The notes below the pieces were generated by a model. It did not search any database. It was not told where the DNA came from and worked only from the letters and a program-made list of their open reading frames with translations. Position numbers and translations under genes: made by a program. 64,000 nt of DNA from Streptomyces sp. SID12488 (GTDB taxonomy: Bacteria; Actinomycetota; Actinomycetes; Streptomycetales; Streptomycetaceae): NCBI RefSeq assembly GCF_010548275.1, contig NZ_JAAGLT010000002.1:392613-456612 (forward strand). Direction: 5' to 3'. Positions 8,857-17,917 of the stretch are shown one piece after another (positions within the stretch are counted from its first letter, which is position 1; every line of letters starts with the position of its first letter).

Positions 8857-8918
8857 CCGGACCCGGGCCGGGCGACCCACCTGTGGGTATCGAAATTCAC
8901 GCGCAGTACGGTGGTCGC

Positions 8919-9386
8919 GTGGACAACAGGGACGCAATCGGATCGTGGCTCTCCGGGCCTCGCGCAGCCGCAGAGGAAGCCGGTGTCGACTTCGGATACC
9001 GCGGCGAACAGCTCGGTCTGCCCGAGGAGGGCCCCGGCTCGATCGCCCGCCCGGGCCGCCGGATCGCCGCCCTGGCCGTCGACTGGGGCCTGTGTCTCTT
9101 GATCGCATACGGCCTCATCACGGACAGCTACAACGAGGCCGCGCAGATCTGGGCGCCGCTCATCCTCCTCGCGCTGCTCCTGCTCACGCTGGGCACGCTC
9201 GGCTACACCCCGGGCAAGCGGCTTCTCGGCCTGCGGGTCGTCGCCCTGGAAACCGGCCGCGTCAACCCCCTGCGCGCCGCGCTGCGAACGGTCCTGTTCT
9301 TCCTCGCCCTCCCGCCCCTGATCTGGGACCGCGACGGCCGCGGCCTGCACGACCGGCTGGCCCGCACCGTGGAAGTACGGATCTAG
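8919..9386 (+). CDS. RDD-family membrane protein
   Basis: 155 aa from GTG 8919 (MDNRDAIGSWLSGPRAAAEE); a longer open frame from 8883 is possible. After a 55-residue soluble part comes RPGRRIAALAVDWGLC, the R-x-x-D pattern that opens the RDD domain, then three membrane segments with the G-KRLLGLRVV loop and a final RDGRGLHDRLARTVEV motif typical of RDD proteins. Located in the cytoplasmic membrane. RDD proteins have been linked to ion exchange in some bacteria, but no role can be assigned here. Ends before a strong bidirectional terminator. Confidence 0.88.
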   Translation: MDNRDAIGSWLSGPRAAAEEAGVDFGYRGEQLGLPEEGPGSIARPGRRIAALAVDWGLCLLIAYGLITDSYNEAAQIWAPLILLALLLLTLGTLGYTPGKRLLGLRVVALETGRVNPLRAALRTVLFFLALPPLIWDRDGRGLHDRLARTVEVRI

Positions 9387-9418
9387 CGCTTCCACGGCAC
9401 GACAGGCATGACATACGA

Positions 9419-9470
9419 CGTACGACGATGGGGGCGCCCGGAGTGATCCGGGCGCCCCCATCGTCGTACG
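9419..9470. terminator. Strong bidirectional terminator
   Basis: A 24-bp perfect inverted repeat with a GTGA loop, centred on GGGGGCGCCCGGA / TCCGGGCGCCCCC. It separates the convergent RDD and DUF4191 genes and probably serves both. Confidence 0.9.
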
Positions 9471-9506
9471 AGGTTGCTTGGTCGCCGTACGCGGTCGCTC
9501 GTCGCG

Positions 9507-10205
9507 TCAGCGCATCTTGCCGCCGCGCGGCATGCGCGTCCCCTTGGGCATCGGGCCCTTCGGCACCGGCATGTTGCTCATCAGGTCGCCCATCGCCCGC
9601 AACCGGTCGTTGGTGGCGGTCACCTGAGGGCCGGCGAGAACGCGGGGCAGCTTCAGCATGGTCGTGCGGAGCTTCTTCAGCTCGATCTGGCCCTCACCCG
9701 TGCCGACCAGCAGATCGTGCACCGGTACGTCCGCGACGATGCGGGCCATCTTCCGCTTCTCGGCGGCCAGCAGGCTCTTCACGCGGTTCGGGTTGCCCTC
9801 GGCGACCAGTACGATGCCGGCCTTGCCGACCGCGCGGTGCACCACGTCCTGGCTGCGGTTCATCGCCACCGCCGGAGTCGTCGTCCAGCCTCGGCCGATG
9901 TTGTCCAGCACGGCTGCCGCAGCACCCGGCTGGCCCTCCATCTGCCCGAAGGCGGCCCGCTCGGCCCGGCGCCCGAACACGATCGCCGTCGCGAGGAAGG
10001 CGAGCAGGAGGCCGAGAACGCCGAGATAGATCGGGTGACCGATCAGGAAGCCGATCGCAAGGAAGACACCGAAGGTGAAAATTCCGACGGCCGCGAGTAC
10101 AAGACCGATCTTCTTGTCGGCCTTGCGGGTCATCTTGTACGTCAGAGCGATCTGCTTGAGTCGCCCGGGGTTCGCGGCGTCCGCCGCGGTTTCCTTCCTC
10201 GCCAT
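9507..10205 (-). CDS. DUF4191 membrane protein
   Basis: 232 aa. Begins MARKETAADAANPGRLKQIALTYKMTRKADKKIG, then two adjacent membrane segments (about 34-75), then a soluble domain (AAFGQMEGQPGAAAAVLDNIGRGW, VVHRAVGKAGIVLVAEG) typical of the DUF4191 family conserved in actinobacteria. The C-terminus is a basic Pro/Gly/Lys/Met-rich tail. Family role unknown. The gene commonly sits near lipA in Streptomyces, as here. Confidence 0.88.
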   Translation of the reverse strand: MARKETAADAANPGRLKQIALTYKMTRKADKKIGLVLAAVGIFTFGVFLAIGFLIGHPIYLGVLGLLLAFLATAIVFGRRAERAAFGQMEGQPGAAAAVLDNIGRGWTTTPAVAMNRSQDVVHRAVGKAGIVLVAEGNPNRVKSLLAAEKRKMARIVADVPVHDLLVGTGEGQIELKKLRTTMLKLPRVLAGPQVTATNDRLRAMGDLMSNMPVPKGPMPKGTRMPRGGKMR

Positions 10206-10283
10206 GCCGTGAAGTCTACGTGGCCTGGGAAGCGCCGACGACGCCGGTGCCGCCGGTAGACGGCCGGGAGGGGGGAGCAGTGG

Positions 10284-10484
10284 TCAGGAGTAGGTGGCCA
10301 GGGCCTGCTCGAGGACGCGCTGTGCCTCGACCCGGTCCTTGGCGCGACGGCGGTCCTCCTGGACGGAGGTCCAGGCGTTCTGGCGGGCGGTGCGCTGGCC
10401 GCTGTTCATGAGCAACGACTCGACTGCTCGCAGTGCGTCGGTGAACGACGGAATGGGTGTGGCACGGACGGGCGCGGTCTGCAT
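10284..10484 (-). CDS. Small conserved hypothetical protein
   Basis: 66 aa. The chosen start at 10484 (MQTAPVRATPIPSFTDALRAVES) leaves out an unsupported N-terminal extension. The protein is soluble and mostly helical, rich in Arg, Ala and Gln (QRTARQNAWTSVQEDRRRAKDR), with no motif. No family recognised. It sits between DUF4191 and lipA on the same strand, but with gaps of about 80 and 300 bp, so it is probably transcribed alone. Confidence 0.65.
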   Translation of the reverse strand: MQTAPVRATPIPSFTDALRAVESLLMNSGQRTARQNAWTSVQEDRRRAKDRVEAQRVLEQALATYS

Positions 10485-10787
10485 GATGGAGGTCCCCCCT
10501 CGGATCGGCTCTGGGTAAGGGTGCACATCGTGTAAAGACAGGGTCACTGATTGGTGTTACCAGGGCGTGACCTGCCGGTCAAACACGGATGAAGCCTTGA
10601 TACGGAAGGTGAAAACACCGATGCGGCCCTGACGTATGCCCTCAACTGGGAGGACGGTCAGGACCGCACGGAATCGGCCGTTACTGGCGGGTAGTCACTT
10701 GTGCGGGAATTCACACGGTTACCGCGCCCCTGCTGGGCAGGATGAGTGACGGTGTGTCAGGCGCCGTACCCGGGGCCGGAGGCCCGC

Positions 10788-11753
10788 TCAGACCGCCTGC
10801 GAGGCGATGTAGGAGCCCCGCTTCTCGATCGCCATCTGGTAGAGGCGGCCGGCGCGGTACGAGGAACGCACCAGCGGGCCGGACATGACCCCGGAGAAGC
10901 CGATCTGCTCGGCCTCCTCCTTCAGCTCGACGAACTCGTGCGGCTTGACCCAGCGCTCGACGGGGTGGTGCCGGACGGTCGGTCGCAGGTACTGCGTGAT
11001 GGTGATCAGCTCGCAGCCGGCCTCGTGCAACTGCCGGAGCGCCTCGCTGACCTCCTCGCGGGTCTCGCCCATGCCGAGGATCAGGTTCGACTTCGTGACC
11101 AGACCGTAGTCGCGGGCGTCGGTGATGACCTTGAGCGAGCGGTCGTAGCGGAAGCCGGGGCGGATGCGCTTGAAGATACGGGGGACCGTCTCGACGTTGT
11201 GCGCGAAGACCTCGGGCCGGGAGGAGAAGACCTCGGCCAGCAGCTCCGGTACGGCGTTGAAGTCGGGCGCGAGCAGCTCGACCTTGGTGCGTCCTTCTTC
11301 CCGCCCCTCGGTCTGCTGGTGGATCTGGCGCACGGTCTCGGCGTACAGCCAGGCGCCGCCGTCCTCCAGGTCGTCGCGGGCGACGCCGGTGATGGTGGCG
11401 TAGTTGAGGTCCATGGTGACCACGGACTCGCCGACGCGGCGGGGCTCGTCGCGGTCGAGGGCCTCGGGCTTGCCGGTGTCGATCTGGCAGAAGTCGCAGC
11501 GCCGGGTGCACTGGTCGCCGCCGATGAGGAAGGTGGCCTCGCGGTCCTCCCAGCACTCGTAGATGTTGGGGCAACCGGCTTCCTGGCAGACGGTGTGCAG
11601 GCCCTCGCTCTTCACGAGGTTCTGCATCTTCGTGTACTCGGGACCCATTTTCGCCCGGGTCTTGATCCACTCGGGCTTGCGCTCGATGGGGGTCTGGGCG
11701 TTCCGGACCTCCAGGCGCAGCATCTTGCGTCCGTCGGGTGCGACTGCGGACAC
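10788..11753 (-). CDS. lipA: Lipoyl synthase
   Basis: 321 aa. Radical-SAM enzyme that inserts two sulfurs into the octanoyl chain on lipoyl domains. Auxiliary cluster motif [12 protein letters not shown], radical-SAM motif CTRRCDFC, and the C-terminal RSSY motif ([11 protein letters not shown]) are all present. GTG 11753 is chosen because GGGAG lies five bases upstream. lipB follows on the same strand upstream, separated by 329 bp of repeats, so the two may be transcribed separately. The products serve sucB at 27-29 kb. Confidence 0.98.
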   Translation of the reverse strand: MSAVAPDGRKMLRLEVRNAQTPIERKPEWIKTRAKMGPEYTKMQNLVKSEGLHTVCQEAGCPNIYECWEDREATFLIGGDQCTRRCDFCQIDTGKPEALDRDEPRRVGESVVTMDLNYATITGVARDDLEDGGAWLYAETVRQIHQQTEGREEGRTKVELLAPDFNAVPELLAEVFSSRPEVFAHNVETVPRIFKRIRPGFRYDRSLKVITDARDYGLVTKSNLILGMGETREEVSEALRQLHEAGCELITITQYLRPTVRHHPVERWVKPHEFVELKEEAEQIGFSGVMSGPLVRSSYRAGRLYQMAIEKRGSYIASQAV

Positions 11754-11871
11754 GATGGCTCCCTGTAGCTTCGATTCTTCGGCGTACACCAGGGTACGCC
11801 CGTGCGCTTCCCGCCCTACGAGACGGGCAACCTTTGAGACGAGGGGTGCATTCCCGGGGGCCGGGTTTCCT

Positions 11872-11974
11872 TGCCCCCGCCGCCCCTACCCGTCCCATCC
11901 CTGGGGGCTGCCGCCCCCAGACCCCCGCTGTCGGCCTGAACGGCCTCGTCCTCAAACGCCGGACGGGCTGGAAT
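11872..11974 (-). repeat. Dispersed repeat family B, copy 2
   Basis: Minus-oriented copy (ends in CTCAAACGCCGGACGGGCTGG on the plus strand). It forms a head-to-head inverted pair with the plus-oriented copy at 11993-12076, so the two could fold into one large hairpin between lipA and lipB. Confidence 0.75.
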
Positions 11975-11992
11975 GCCGGCCGGCGCTGACAA

Positions 11993-12076
11993 TCCAGCCC
12001 CTCCGGCGTTTGAGGAGCGGGGTCTGGGGCGGAGCCCCAGAAGGATGGGACGGGCAGGGGCGGCGGGGGCGAAAAG
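11993..12076 (+). repeat. Dispersed repeat family B, copy 3
   Basis: Begins TCCAGCCCCTCCGGCGTTTG, contains the stem GGGGTCTGGGGC / GGAGCCCCAG, and ends GGCGGCGGGGGCGAAAA. Just downstream of the lipB stop on the minus strand. Forms the second arm of the inverted pair with copy 2. Confidence 0.75.
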
Positions 12077-12082
12077 GCCCTC

Positions 12083-12895
12083 CTACGCCGACGCCCCCTC
12101 CACCACCCGAGCCTGCAGATCCGCGTGCTCCAGTACATCCCGCAAATGCCGCTCCACAACCGGAAGCACCTCCGGCACCGTCACATCCCGCCCCAGCTCG
12201 TTCGCGAGCGACGTGACCCCCGCGTCGCGGATCCCGCACGGGATGATCCGGTCGAACCAGACGTTGTCCGGGTTCACGTTCAGCGAGAAGCCGTGCATCG
12301 TGACCCCCTTCGCCACCCGGATCCCGATCGCCGCCAGCTTCCGGTCCTCCCGCCGCTGCCCGGCGTTCGAGGGCGCGTACTCGGGTCCGTTCAGCCGGGG
12401 ATCGAACTCGTCGTCCGTCAGCCGCGGGTCCAGGTCCAGTGAGAGACCGCCGAGCGCGGCGGCCCGCTGCTCGACCGGATCGCCCAGCACCCACACCCCA
12501 CTGCGCCCCTCCACCCGCGACGTCTCCACCCCGAACTCCGCACAAGTGCGGATCAGCGCGTCCTCCAGTCGCCGTACATGCGCCACGACGTCCACCGGAC
12601 GCGGCAGCTTCTGGATGGGGTAGCCGACCAGCTGGCCCGGACCGTGCCAGGTGATCTTGCCGCCGCGGTCCACGTCGATGACCGGAGTGCCGTCGAGGGG
12701 CCGCTCGCTCGGGTCGGTGCGCCGGCCGGCCGTGTACACCGGGTGGTGTTCGAGGAGCAGGCAGGTGTCGGGGACCTCGTCCGCGAAACGGGCCGCGTGC
12801 ACCCTGCGCTGCTCGTCCCAGGCCACCTGGTAGTCGACGTACTCGACGCCGTCGGCACCGAATCCCATCCGGACGAACCGCAACTCACCACTCAC
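12083..12895 (-). CDS. lipB: Octanoyltransferase LipB
   Basis: 270 aa. Moves octanoate from acyl carrier protein to lipoyl domains, the first step of lipoate synthesis. Motifs: [34 protein letters not shown], and the catalytic stretch [23 protein letters not shown] with the conserved Lys; the catalytic Cys is in IIPCGI. A 45-residue insert between [10 protein letters not shown] and RREDRK is longer than in E. coli LipB but looks normal for Streptomyces. GTG 12895 has GGAGG seven bases upstream. Confidence 0.97.
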   Translation of the reverse strand: MSGELRFVRMGFGADGVEYVDYQVAWDEQRRVHAARFADEVPDTCLLLEHHPVYTAGRRTDPSERPLDGTPVIDVDRGGKITWHGPGQLVGYPIQKLPRPVDVVAHVRRLEDALIRTCAEFGVETSRVEGRSGVWVLGDPVEQRAAALGGLSLDLDPRLTDDEFDPRLNGPEYAPSNAGQRREDRKLAAIGIRVAKGVTMHGFSLNVNPDNVWFDRIIPCGIRDAGVTSLANELGRDVTVPEVLPVVERHLRDVLEHADLQARVVEGASA

Positions 12896-13153
12896 GGTGG
12901 CGCCTCCCTGGCTGTTTCCGCAACTTCCTCGGCGACTGTGCGTCAGGCACGTAACGCGCCCAAGCCACTGTACGTCCGGTCGATCCCCGTCAGTCCGACG
13001 CCCGATTCTCACACGATCGGATGAATGTGCGGCGGAATGTGCGATCGGCTGCTTACTCTCCGCTACATTCGCGCCGTTCACGAGGCCGAATAGGGCTGCT
13101 CACCAGCAATCCGGGCACATCAGAGGGCCCGAAGGCAGGAGACCGCACCGCAG

Positions 13154-14593
13154 ATGACGGAACGACCCGCGCAGCGCACGCCCAATCGACAGCTCGCCGC
13201 GCTCATCGCAGAAGCGGGATTCTCCAACGCAGGTCTGGCCCGCCGGGTCGACCAGCTCGGTCTCGAACACGGCCTTGACCTGAGATACGACAAGACATCG
13301 GTGACCCGCTGGCTGCGCGGGCAGCAGCCGCGCGGGACCACTCCGGCGCTCATCGCCGAGGTGTTCACCCGGCGCCTCGGCAGACGGCTCACCGCCCAGG
13401 ACCTGGGGCTCGACGCCTGCGCGCCCGTCTACGCGGGGCTGGAGTTCGCGGCCACCCCCGAGGAGGCCGTCGACATCGTCAGCGGACTGTGGCGCAAGGA
13501 CTCCGGCAGCCACGCCGAGCTGCGCAAGATCGCCTTCACCCCGGCCGGGCTCGTCGTGCCCAGCCGGGACTGGCTGATCGGGCGCCCCGACGAGCGGGTC
13601 GGACGAGGCGACCAGCCCGTCGTACGGGTACCCGTGCAGGGGCGCCCCGGCGTGCCCCGGCAGCGTGGGCAGGCCGAACGCGGGCCCGGGCAGAAGGTCA
13701 CCGGGGGTGACATCGCCGCGCTCCGCTCGGTCGGCGAGCTGTTCCGCACCCTCGACGACGCCTACGGGGGCGGCCACGCCCGGCAGGCTCTCGTCCGCTA
13801 CCTCGAACACGAGACCGAGCCCATGCTGCGCGGCACATACGGCGAGCAGACAGGCCGCCGCCTGTTCGCGGCGGCCTCCGACCTCACCCGGCTCGCGGGC
13901 TGGACGTCGTACGACATCGCCGCGCACGGCCTCGCCCAGCGCTACTTCGTGCAGGCGCTGCGGCTCGCGCAGGCCGCGGCAGACCGGGCGTACGGCTCGT
14001 ACGTGCTGGCCACCATGAGCCGGCAGGCCGTCTACCTCGGGCACGGGCGGGAGGCCGTGCAACTCGCGCGGGTGGCCCAGCAGGGCGTCGGCACCACCGC
14101 GCCGCCCGTCGTCCAGTCCCTGCTGCACGCCTGCGAGGCGCGCGCGCACGGGGTGCTGGGGGAGGTCAGGGCCTGTACCGCCTCCCTCGTACGGGCCGAA
14201 CGCGCCCTCGAAGCGTCCCGGCCCGGGGACGAGGTCCCGCACTGGGCGAGGTTCTTCGACGAGGCACAGCTCGCCGACGAGTTCGGGCACTGCCACCGCG
14301 ATCTCCAGCAGTTCCGTGCCGCCGCCCAGCACGCCGAGCGCTCGCTCCAGCTGCGCGCCCCCGCCTTCGCCCGCAGCCGACTCTTCTGCCGCGTCGTGCT
14401 CGCCTCCGCCCGGCTGGGCCTCGGCGAGCTCGACCAGGCCTGTCAGCTGGGCGCCGAGGCGGCCGGCGCGGCGACGGAGATGCGGTCGGTTCGGGCGACC
14501 GAGTATGTGCGGGACTTCGAGCGGCGGTTGGAGCCCTACAAGGACGCGGCGCCGGTCAGGGGGTACCGGGACAAGGTCGCTGCGTTTGGCTAG
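13154..14593 (+). CDS. NsdA-like regulator with TPR-type C-terminus
   Basis: 479 aa. N-terminal helix-turn-helix-like part: NRQLAALIAEAGFSNAGLARRVDQLG, then YDKTSVTRWLRGQQPRG. The rest is helical and repeat-like (GREAVQLARVAQQGV, RAERALEASRPGDE), the pattern of tetratricopeptide repeats. This architecture matches Streptomyces regulators such as NsdA, which affect development and antibiotic production; orthology is not claimed. Cytoplasmic. Divergent from lipB across a 258-bp region that should hold both promoters. Confidence 0.75.
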   Translation: MTERPAQRTPNRQLAALIAEAGFSNAGLARRVDQLGLEHGLDLRYDKTSVTRWLRGQQPRGTTPALIAEVFTRRLGRRLTAQDLGLDACAPVYAGLEFAATPEEAVDIVSGLWRKDSGSHAELRKIAFTPAGLVVPSRDWLIGRPDERVGRGDQPVVRVPVQGRPGVPRQRGQAERGPGQKVTGGDIAALRSVGELFRTLDDAYGGGHARQALVRYLEHETEPMLRGTYGEQTGRRLFAAASDLTRLAGWTSYDIAAHGLAQRYFVQALRLAQAAADRAYGSYVLATMSRQAVYLGHGREAVQLARVAQQGVGTTAPPVVQSLLHACEARAHGVLGEVRACTASLVRAERALEASRPGDEVPHWARFFDEAQLADEFGHCHRDLQQFRAAAQHAERSLQLRAPAFARSRLFCRVVLASARLGLGELDQACQLGAEAAGAATEMRSVRATEYVRDFERRLEPYKDAAPVRGYRDKVAAFG

Positions 14594-14608
14594 GCGCGGG
14601 GCGGTGCC

Positions 14609-14745
14609 GTGTGGGTTTGTCGGTTTGCTGCGGCGCCGTTGTGGCTGGTCGCGCCCACGCGGCGGAGCCGCACATGGATACAGCCCCGCGCCCCTTATGG
14701 GCGCGGCGGAGCCGCACATCGATACAGCCCGCGGCCCCTTGGGAC
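14609..14745 (-). repeat. Dispersed repeat family A, tandem copies
   Basis: Two adjacent units share GCGCGGCGGAGCCGCACAT / GATACAGCCC, the family A core in minus orientation. They lie between the convergent regulator and oxidoreductase genes. Other family A copies: 30471-30515, 34500-34567, 36992-37070, 46524-46603, 61018-61084, 62512-62568. Confidence 0.7.
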
Positions 14746-14756
14746 GCGGGCGCCGT

Positions 14757-16160
14757 TCAGGCCGCTTCGGCCGTTGCCGTCGTATGTGCCGGCAACGGCT
14801 CCGCCATGTGCATCGGGCCCGCGCCAAGGTCCGTCAGGATCGCGGACGCGGCCCGGTGCCCGGAGTGCAGGGCGCCCTGGACGGTGCTGGTGTCCCGGTG
14901 GTCGCCGCACACGTACAGGCCCGCCAGCAGCCGTACCGGGCGGCGCAGGTCGTGCGGCGGACGCATCGCGGGCACCGCCTCGGCGGTGTGGTGCACCGCG
15001 AGCGTCTCCCAGCGCGCGGTGGACATCCCGTAGAGGCGGGACAGATGGGCCCGCACCGCCGTGTCCACGTCCTGGGGAGGGGTGCCCAGCACCGTCGACG
15101 AGATCAGCGGGCGGCCGGCGGGGGAGCGGGACGGGTCCACGCGGCTGACCACCGCCGTGTGCGCCACCGGGCCCTCGCGGTCCGCGTCCAGCAGCAGGAA
15201 CGCGCCGGTCGCGGGCGCCTCGTCGGCCGTGTGGTGGACGACGGTCACCGGGTGGAAGCCGGGCACGCGCAGACCGGGCAGCAGACCGGCGGCGGCGCGC
15301 GCGTCGGTCGCCACCAGGACGGCCCGGCAGCGCAGTTCGCCGTGGTCGGCGGTGGTCACGAGGTTCGTGGCGATGGACGTGACCCGGACCCCGGTGTGCA
15401 CCGTGCCGGACGGCAGCGTCCGCGCGAGCAGCTCCGGCAGTGTCTCCGCACCGCCCTCCGGCACACACAGCCGGCCGCTCGCGAACGACCGCAGCGCGAG
15501 ATCCGCGCACCGGCTCGACGTGGTCAGCTCGGGATCGCAGAGCAGCGCGGCGAGCAGCGGGCGCAGGAAGCCCTCGACCGTACGGGCGGGCAGGCCGCGG
15601 CCCGCCAGGGCGCGGGCGGCCGGCAGCTCGGGGCGGGCCAGCAGCCGTTGCACGGGGACCCCGGCGAGCCGGTTCAACGCGGCGCCCAGCCGGGCCTGAT
15701 CGACCGCCCCGCCCACTGCCCCACCACGCTGCGCGCCGGTGCGCGCCGCCGCCGATGCCGTCAGCCGGGCGGACCTGGCCGTCCTCGCCGGCCTCGGGGC
15801 GCTCGCCAGGGCGCGCACAGCGCCGAGTGCGCCCCGTGCGCCCCCGCCGCCCAGCGGGGCGACCGCGCGGTGCCGGCGTCCGTCGCTGTGCACCAGGACT
15901 CCCGGTGCGAAGGGCCGCAGGACGAGCTCGTCGAGGCCGGGGGTCAGCCGCAGTTCGGGATACGAGGTGGACAGCAGTTGCCCGATCCGGTCGAGCCGGA
16001 ATCCGTCGACCTTCTCGGTCGCCATCCGGCCGCCGACGTAAGGGGCGGCCTCCAAGACCGCGGTCGTTACTCCTGCGCTGGTCAGCCGATGGGCCGCCGC
16101 GAGTCCGGCGACCCCGGCTCCCACGATGACGACGTCCGCCTGGTACGCGGGCTCAAGCAC
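14757..16160 (-). CDS. FAD-dependent amine-oxidase-like oxidoreductase
   Basis: 467 aa. The N-terminal Rossmann motif VVIVGAGVAGLAAAHRL (residues 10-26), followed by VLEAAPYVGGRM, is the dinucleotide-binding and GG motif of the amine oxidase/phytoene desaturase superfamily. The C-terminal LYVCGDHRDTSTVQGALHSG closes the FAD site. An Ala/Arg-rich low-complexity region lies around residues 100-150. GTG start at 16160 with GAGGGAGG upstream. No partner genes indicate the substrate; it overlaps nothing and is followed by the epimerase gene upstream on the same strand. Confidence 0.85.
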   Translation of the reverse strand: MLEPAYQADVVIVGAGVAGLAAAHRLTSAGVTTAVLEAAPYVGGRMATEKVDGFRLDRIGQLLSTSYPELRLTPGLDELVLRPFAPGVLVHSDGRRHRAVAPLGGGGARGALGAVRALASAPRPARTARSARLTASAAARTGAQRGGAVGGAVDQARLGAALNRLAGVPVQRLLARPELPAARALAGRGLPARTVEGFLRPLLAALLCDPELTTSSRCADLALRSFASGRLCVPEGGAETLPELLARTLPSGTVHTGVRVTSIATNLVTTADHGELRCRAVLVATDARAAAGLLPGLRVPGFHPVTVVHHTADEAPATGAFLLLDADREGPVAHTAVVSRVDPSRSPAGRPLISSTVLGTPPQDVDTAVRAHLSRLYGMSTARWETLAVHHTAEAVPAMRPPHDLRRPVRLLAGLYVCGDHRDTSTVQGALHSGHRAASAILTDLGAGPMHMAEPLPAHTTATAEAA

Positions 16161-16358
16161 GTGCCCTCCCTCGATCGCGGTGGCGCGGCCGGCCAGGGCG
16201 CCGTTGCCCCAACAGGCTTACGGGATAAGCGAGTTCGGATCGAGAGTAGGGCTGCTCGCGGCAGGCGGAAGTCGCGCATGAACAGGGCACGGTCGCACAC
16301 CGGTCGCATGCGGTCGCACCCCGTCACCCAGGGTGTGGGCCAGGGGCGCGGAGGAGGA

Positions 16359-17258
16359 TCAGGCCTGCGCCGCCCGGATCGCGTCGTCGATCTCCGGGAA
16401 CGCGAACGTGAACCCGGACTCCAGCAGCCGCTTCGGCAGCACCCGCGCGCTGCCGAGCACGTCCCCCGACATCTCGCCCAGCACCACCCGCAGCACGGGC
16501 GCCGGCACCGTGAACAGCGTCGGCCGCCCCAGCACGCGGCCCATCGCCGCCGTGATCTCCCGGTTGGTGAGCGGCTGCGGCGCCGTCAGGTTGAACGCCC
16601 CGGACAGCCCGTCGGTGTCGATGAGATGCCGGATCGCCGCCACCTCGTCGTGCAGCGCGATGAACGACCAGTACTGGGAGCCGTCACCCATCCGTCCGCC
16701 CAGGCCCGCCTTGAACAGCGGAAACAGCTTTCCCCAGGCCCCGCCCCCGCGAGCCACCACCAGCCCGGTCCGCACGAAGACCGTCCGTACGCCCGCCTCC
16801 TCGGCGGCACTCGCGGCCCCCTCCCACTCCACGCACACCGACGGCAGGAAGCCCTCTCCCGCAGGGGAGTCCTCGTCCACGGGCCGCTCGCCGGTCTCCC
16901 CGTAGTAGCCCATCGCGCTGCCGTTCACGAAGACCCGCGGTGGCTCGTCCAGCGAGGCGACGGCCTCGGCGAGCGTCGTCGTGCCCAGGACGCGGCTGTC
17001 GCGGATCGTCCGCTTGTACGCGTCCGTCCAGCGCCGGCTGCCGACCCCCGCCCCGGCCAGGTTCACCACAGCGGTACAGCCCGCGAGACCGGCCCTGTCG
17101 ATCGTCCGCCGTTCGGGGTCCCAGCGGACCTCGTCCTTCGTCCGGGGCGCATGCCGTACCAGGCGGACGACTTCGTGCCCGTCGGCGGTCAGGGACCGCA
17201 CCAGGGCCGTACCGATCAGACCGGACGCACCGGCCACCGCGATTCGCGAGCGTTCCAT
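16359..17258 (-). CDS. TIGR01777-type NAD-dependent epimerase
   Basis: 299 aa. Short-chain dehydrogenase fold: ERSRIAVAGASGLIGTALVRSL carries the GxxGxxG NAD(P) motif, VNLAGAGVGSRRWT is the conserved strand-4 region, and NGSAMGYYG supplies the Ser and YY pattern. The C-terminal NLTAPQPLTNREITAAMGR and DVLGSARVLPKRLLE stretches identify the SDR39U1/YfcH (TIGR01777) family, whose substrate is unknown. Start set at MERSRIA (17258). Often near lipAB in Streptomyces; the context gives no function. Confidence 0.92.
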   Translation of the reverse strand: MERSRIAVAGASGLIGTALVRSLTADGHEVVRLVRHAPRTKDEVRWDPERRTIDRAGLAGCTAVVNLAGAGVGSRRWTDAYKRTIRDSRVLGTTTLAEAVASLDEPPRVFVNGSAMGYYGETGERPVDEDSPAGEGFLPSVCVEWEGAASAAEEAGVRTVFVRTGLVVARGGGAWGKLFPLFKAGLGGRMGDGSQYWSFIALHDEVAAIRHLIDTDGLSGAFNLTAPQPLTNREITAAMGRVLGRPTLFTVPAPVLRVVLGEMSGDVLGSARVLPKRLLESGFTFAFPEIDDAIRAAQA

Positions 17259-17320
17259 GCCCCCATCCTGCGCCACCGGCCCCGGGCCCGTTGTCGTACC
17301 CCCGCTCTAGAGTGATCCCC

Positions 17321-17878
17321 ATGCCGCCCGAGCCGCTTCGACCACACCAGCCGCACGACGGACACGAGGACCAGGCGCCCCTTGTCGGCCGTGAGCCGTT
17401 CGTGCGCCTCGCCGTGCCCGACGACGACGACGCCCTCGGCAGACTCGACCGCGCCACCTGGTCCACCCTGCACGCCGTCTCACCCCGGCCCAGACCGCCG
17501 TACACGCCCTTCTTCAACGAGAACTCCACCCCGGGCGACCACCTGGTCGCCGTCGTCGGTGACGGTCTGGTGGTGGGCTATGTCAAGCTCGGCCGGCCCA
17601 CCCCGCTCGCGTCGAACGCGCACGTCCGGCAGATCCAGGGGCTCGCCGTCACCGACGAGGCGCGCGGCATGGGCGTCGGGCGGCTGCTGATCCGGGCCGC
17701 CGTGGCCGAGGCCCGACGCCGGGGCGCCCTGCGCCTCTCGCTGCGCGTCCTCGGGCCCAACACCCCGGCCCGCAGGCTGTACGAGTCGGAGGGCTTCGTC
17801 GTCGAGGGCGTCCAGCCCAGGGAGTTCCTGCTGGACGGCGAGTTCGTGGACGACGTCCTCATGGGCCGGGCGCTGTAG
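17321..17878 (+). CDS. GNAT-family N-acetyltransferase
   Basis: 185 aa. The acetyl-CoA motif VRQIQGLAVTDEARGMGVGRLLIRAA (R/Q-x-x-G-x-G/A as RGMGVG) near residue 115 and the downstream ARRLYESEGFVVEG are signature GNAT elements. An acidic N-terminus (HDGHEDQAPLVG) precedes the domain. The acetyl acceptor is unknown. The stop lies 39 bp from the convergent protease gene. Confidence 0.9.
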   Translation: MPPEPLRPHQPHDGHEDQAPLVGREPFVRLAVPDDDDALGRLDRATWSTLHAVSPRPRPPYTPFFNENSTPGDHLVAVVGDGLVVGYVKLGRPTPLASNAHVRQIQGLAVTDEARGMGVGRLLIRAAVAEARRRGALRLSLRVLGPNTPARRLYESEGFVVEGVQPREFLLDGEFVDDVLMGRAL

Positions 17879-17917
17879 CCACCCGGGGTGACGCCGCGAC
17901 CGACCGGGTGGGGACGT

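Noticed and set aside
14316..17315. 999-codon open frame on the plus strand
   Set aside because: It spans three genes and two family A repeat units, and its residues are Arg/Pro/Gly-rich noise.
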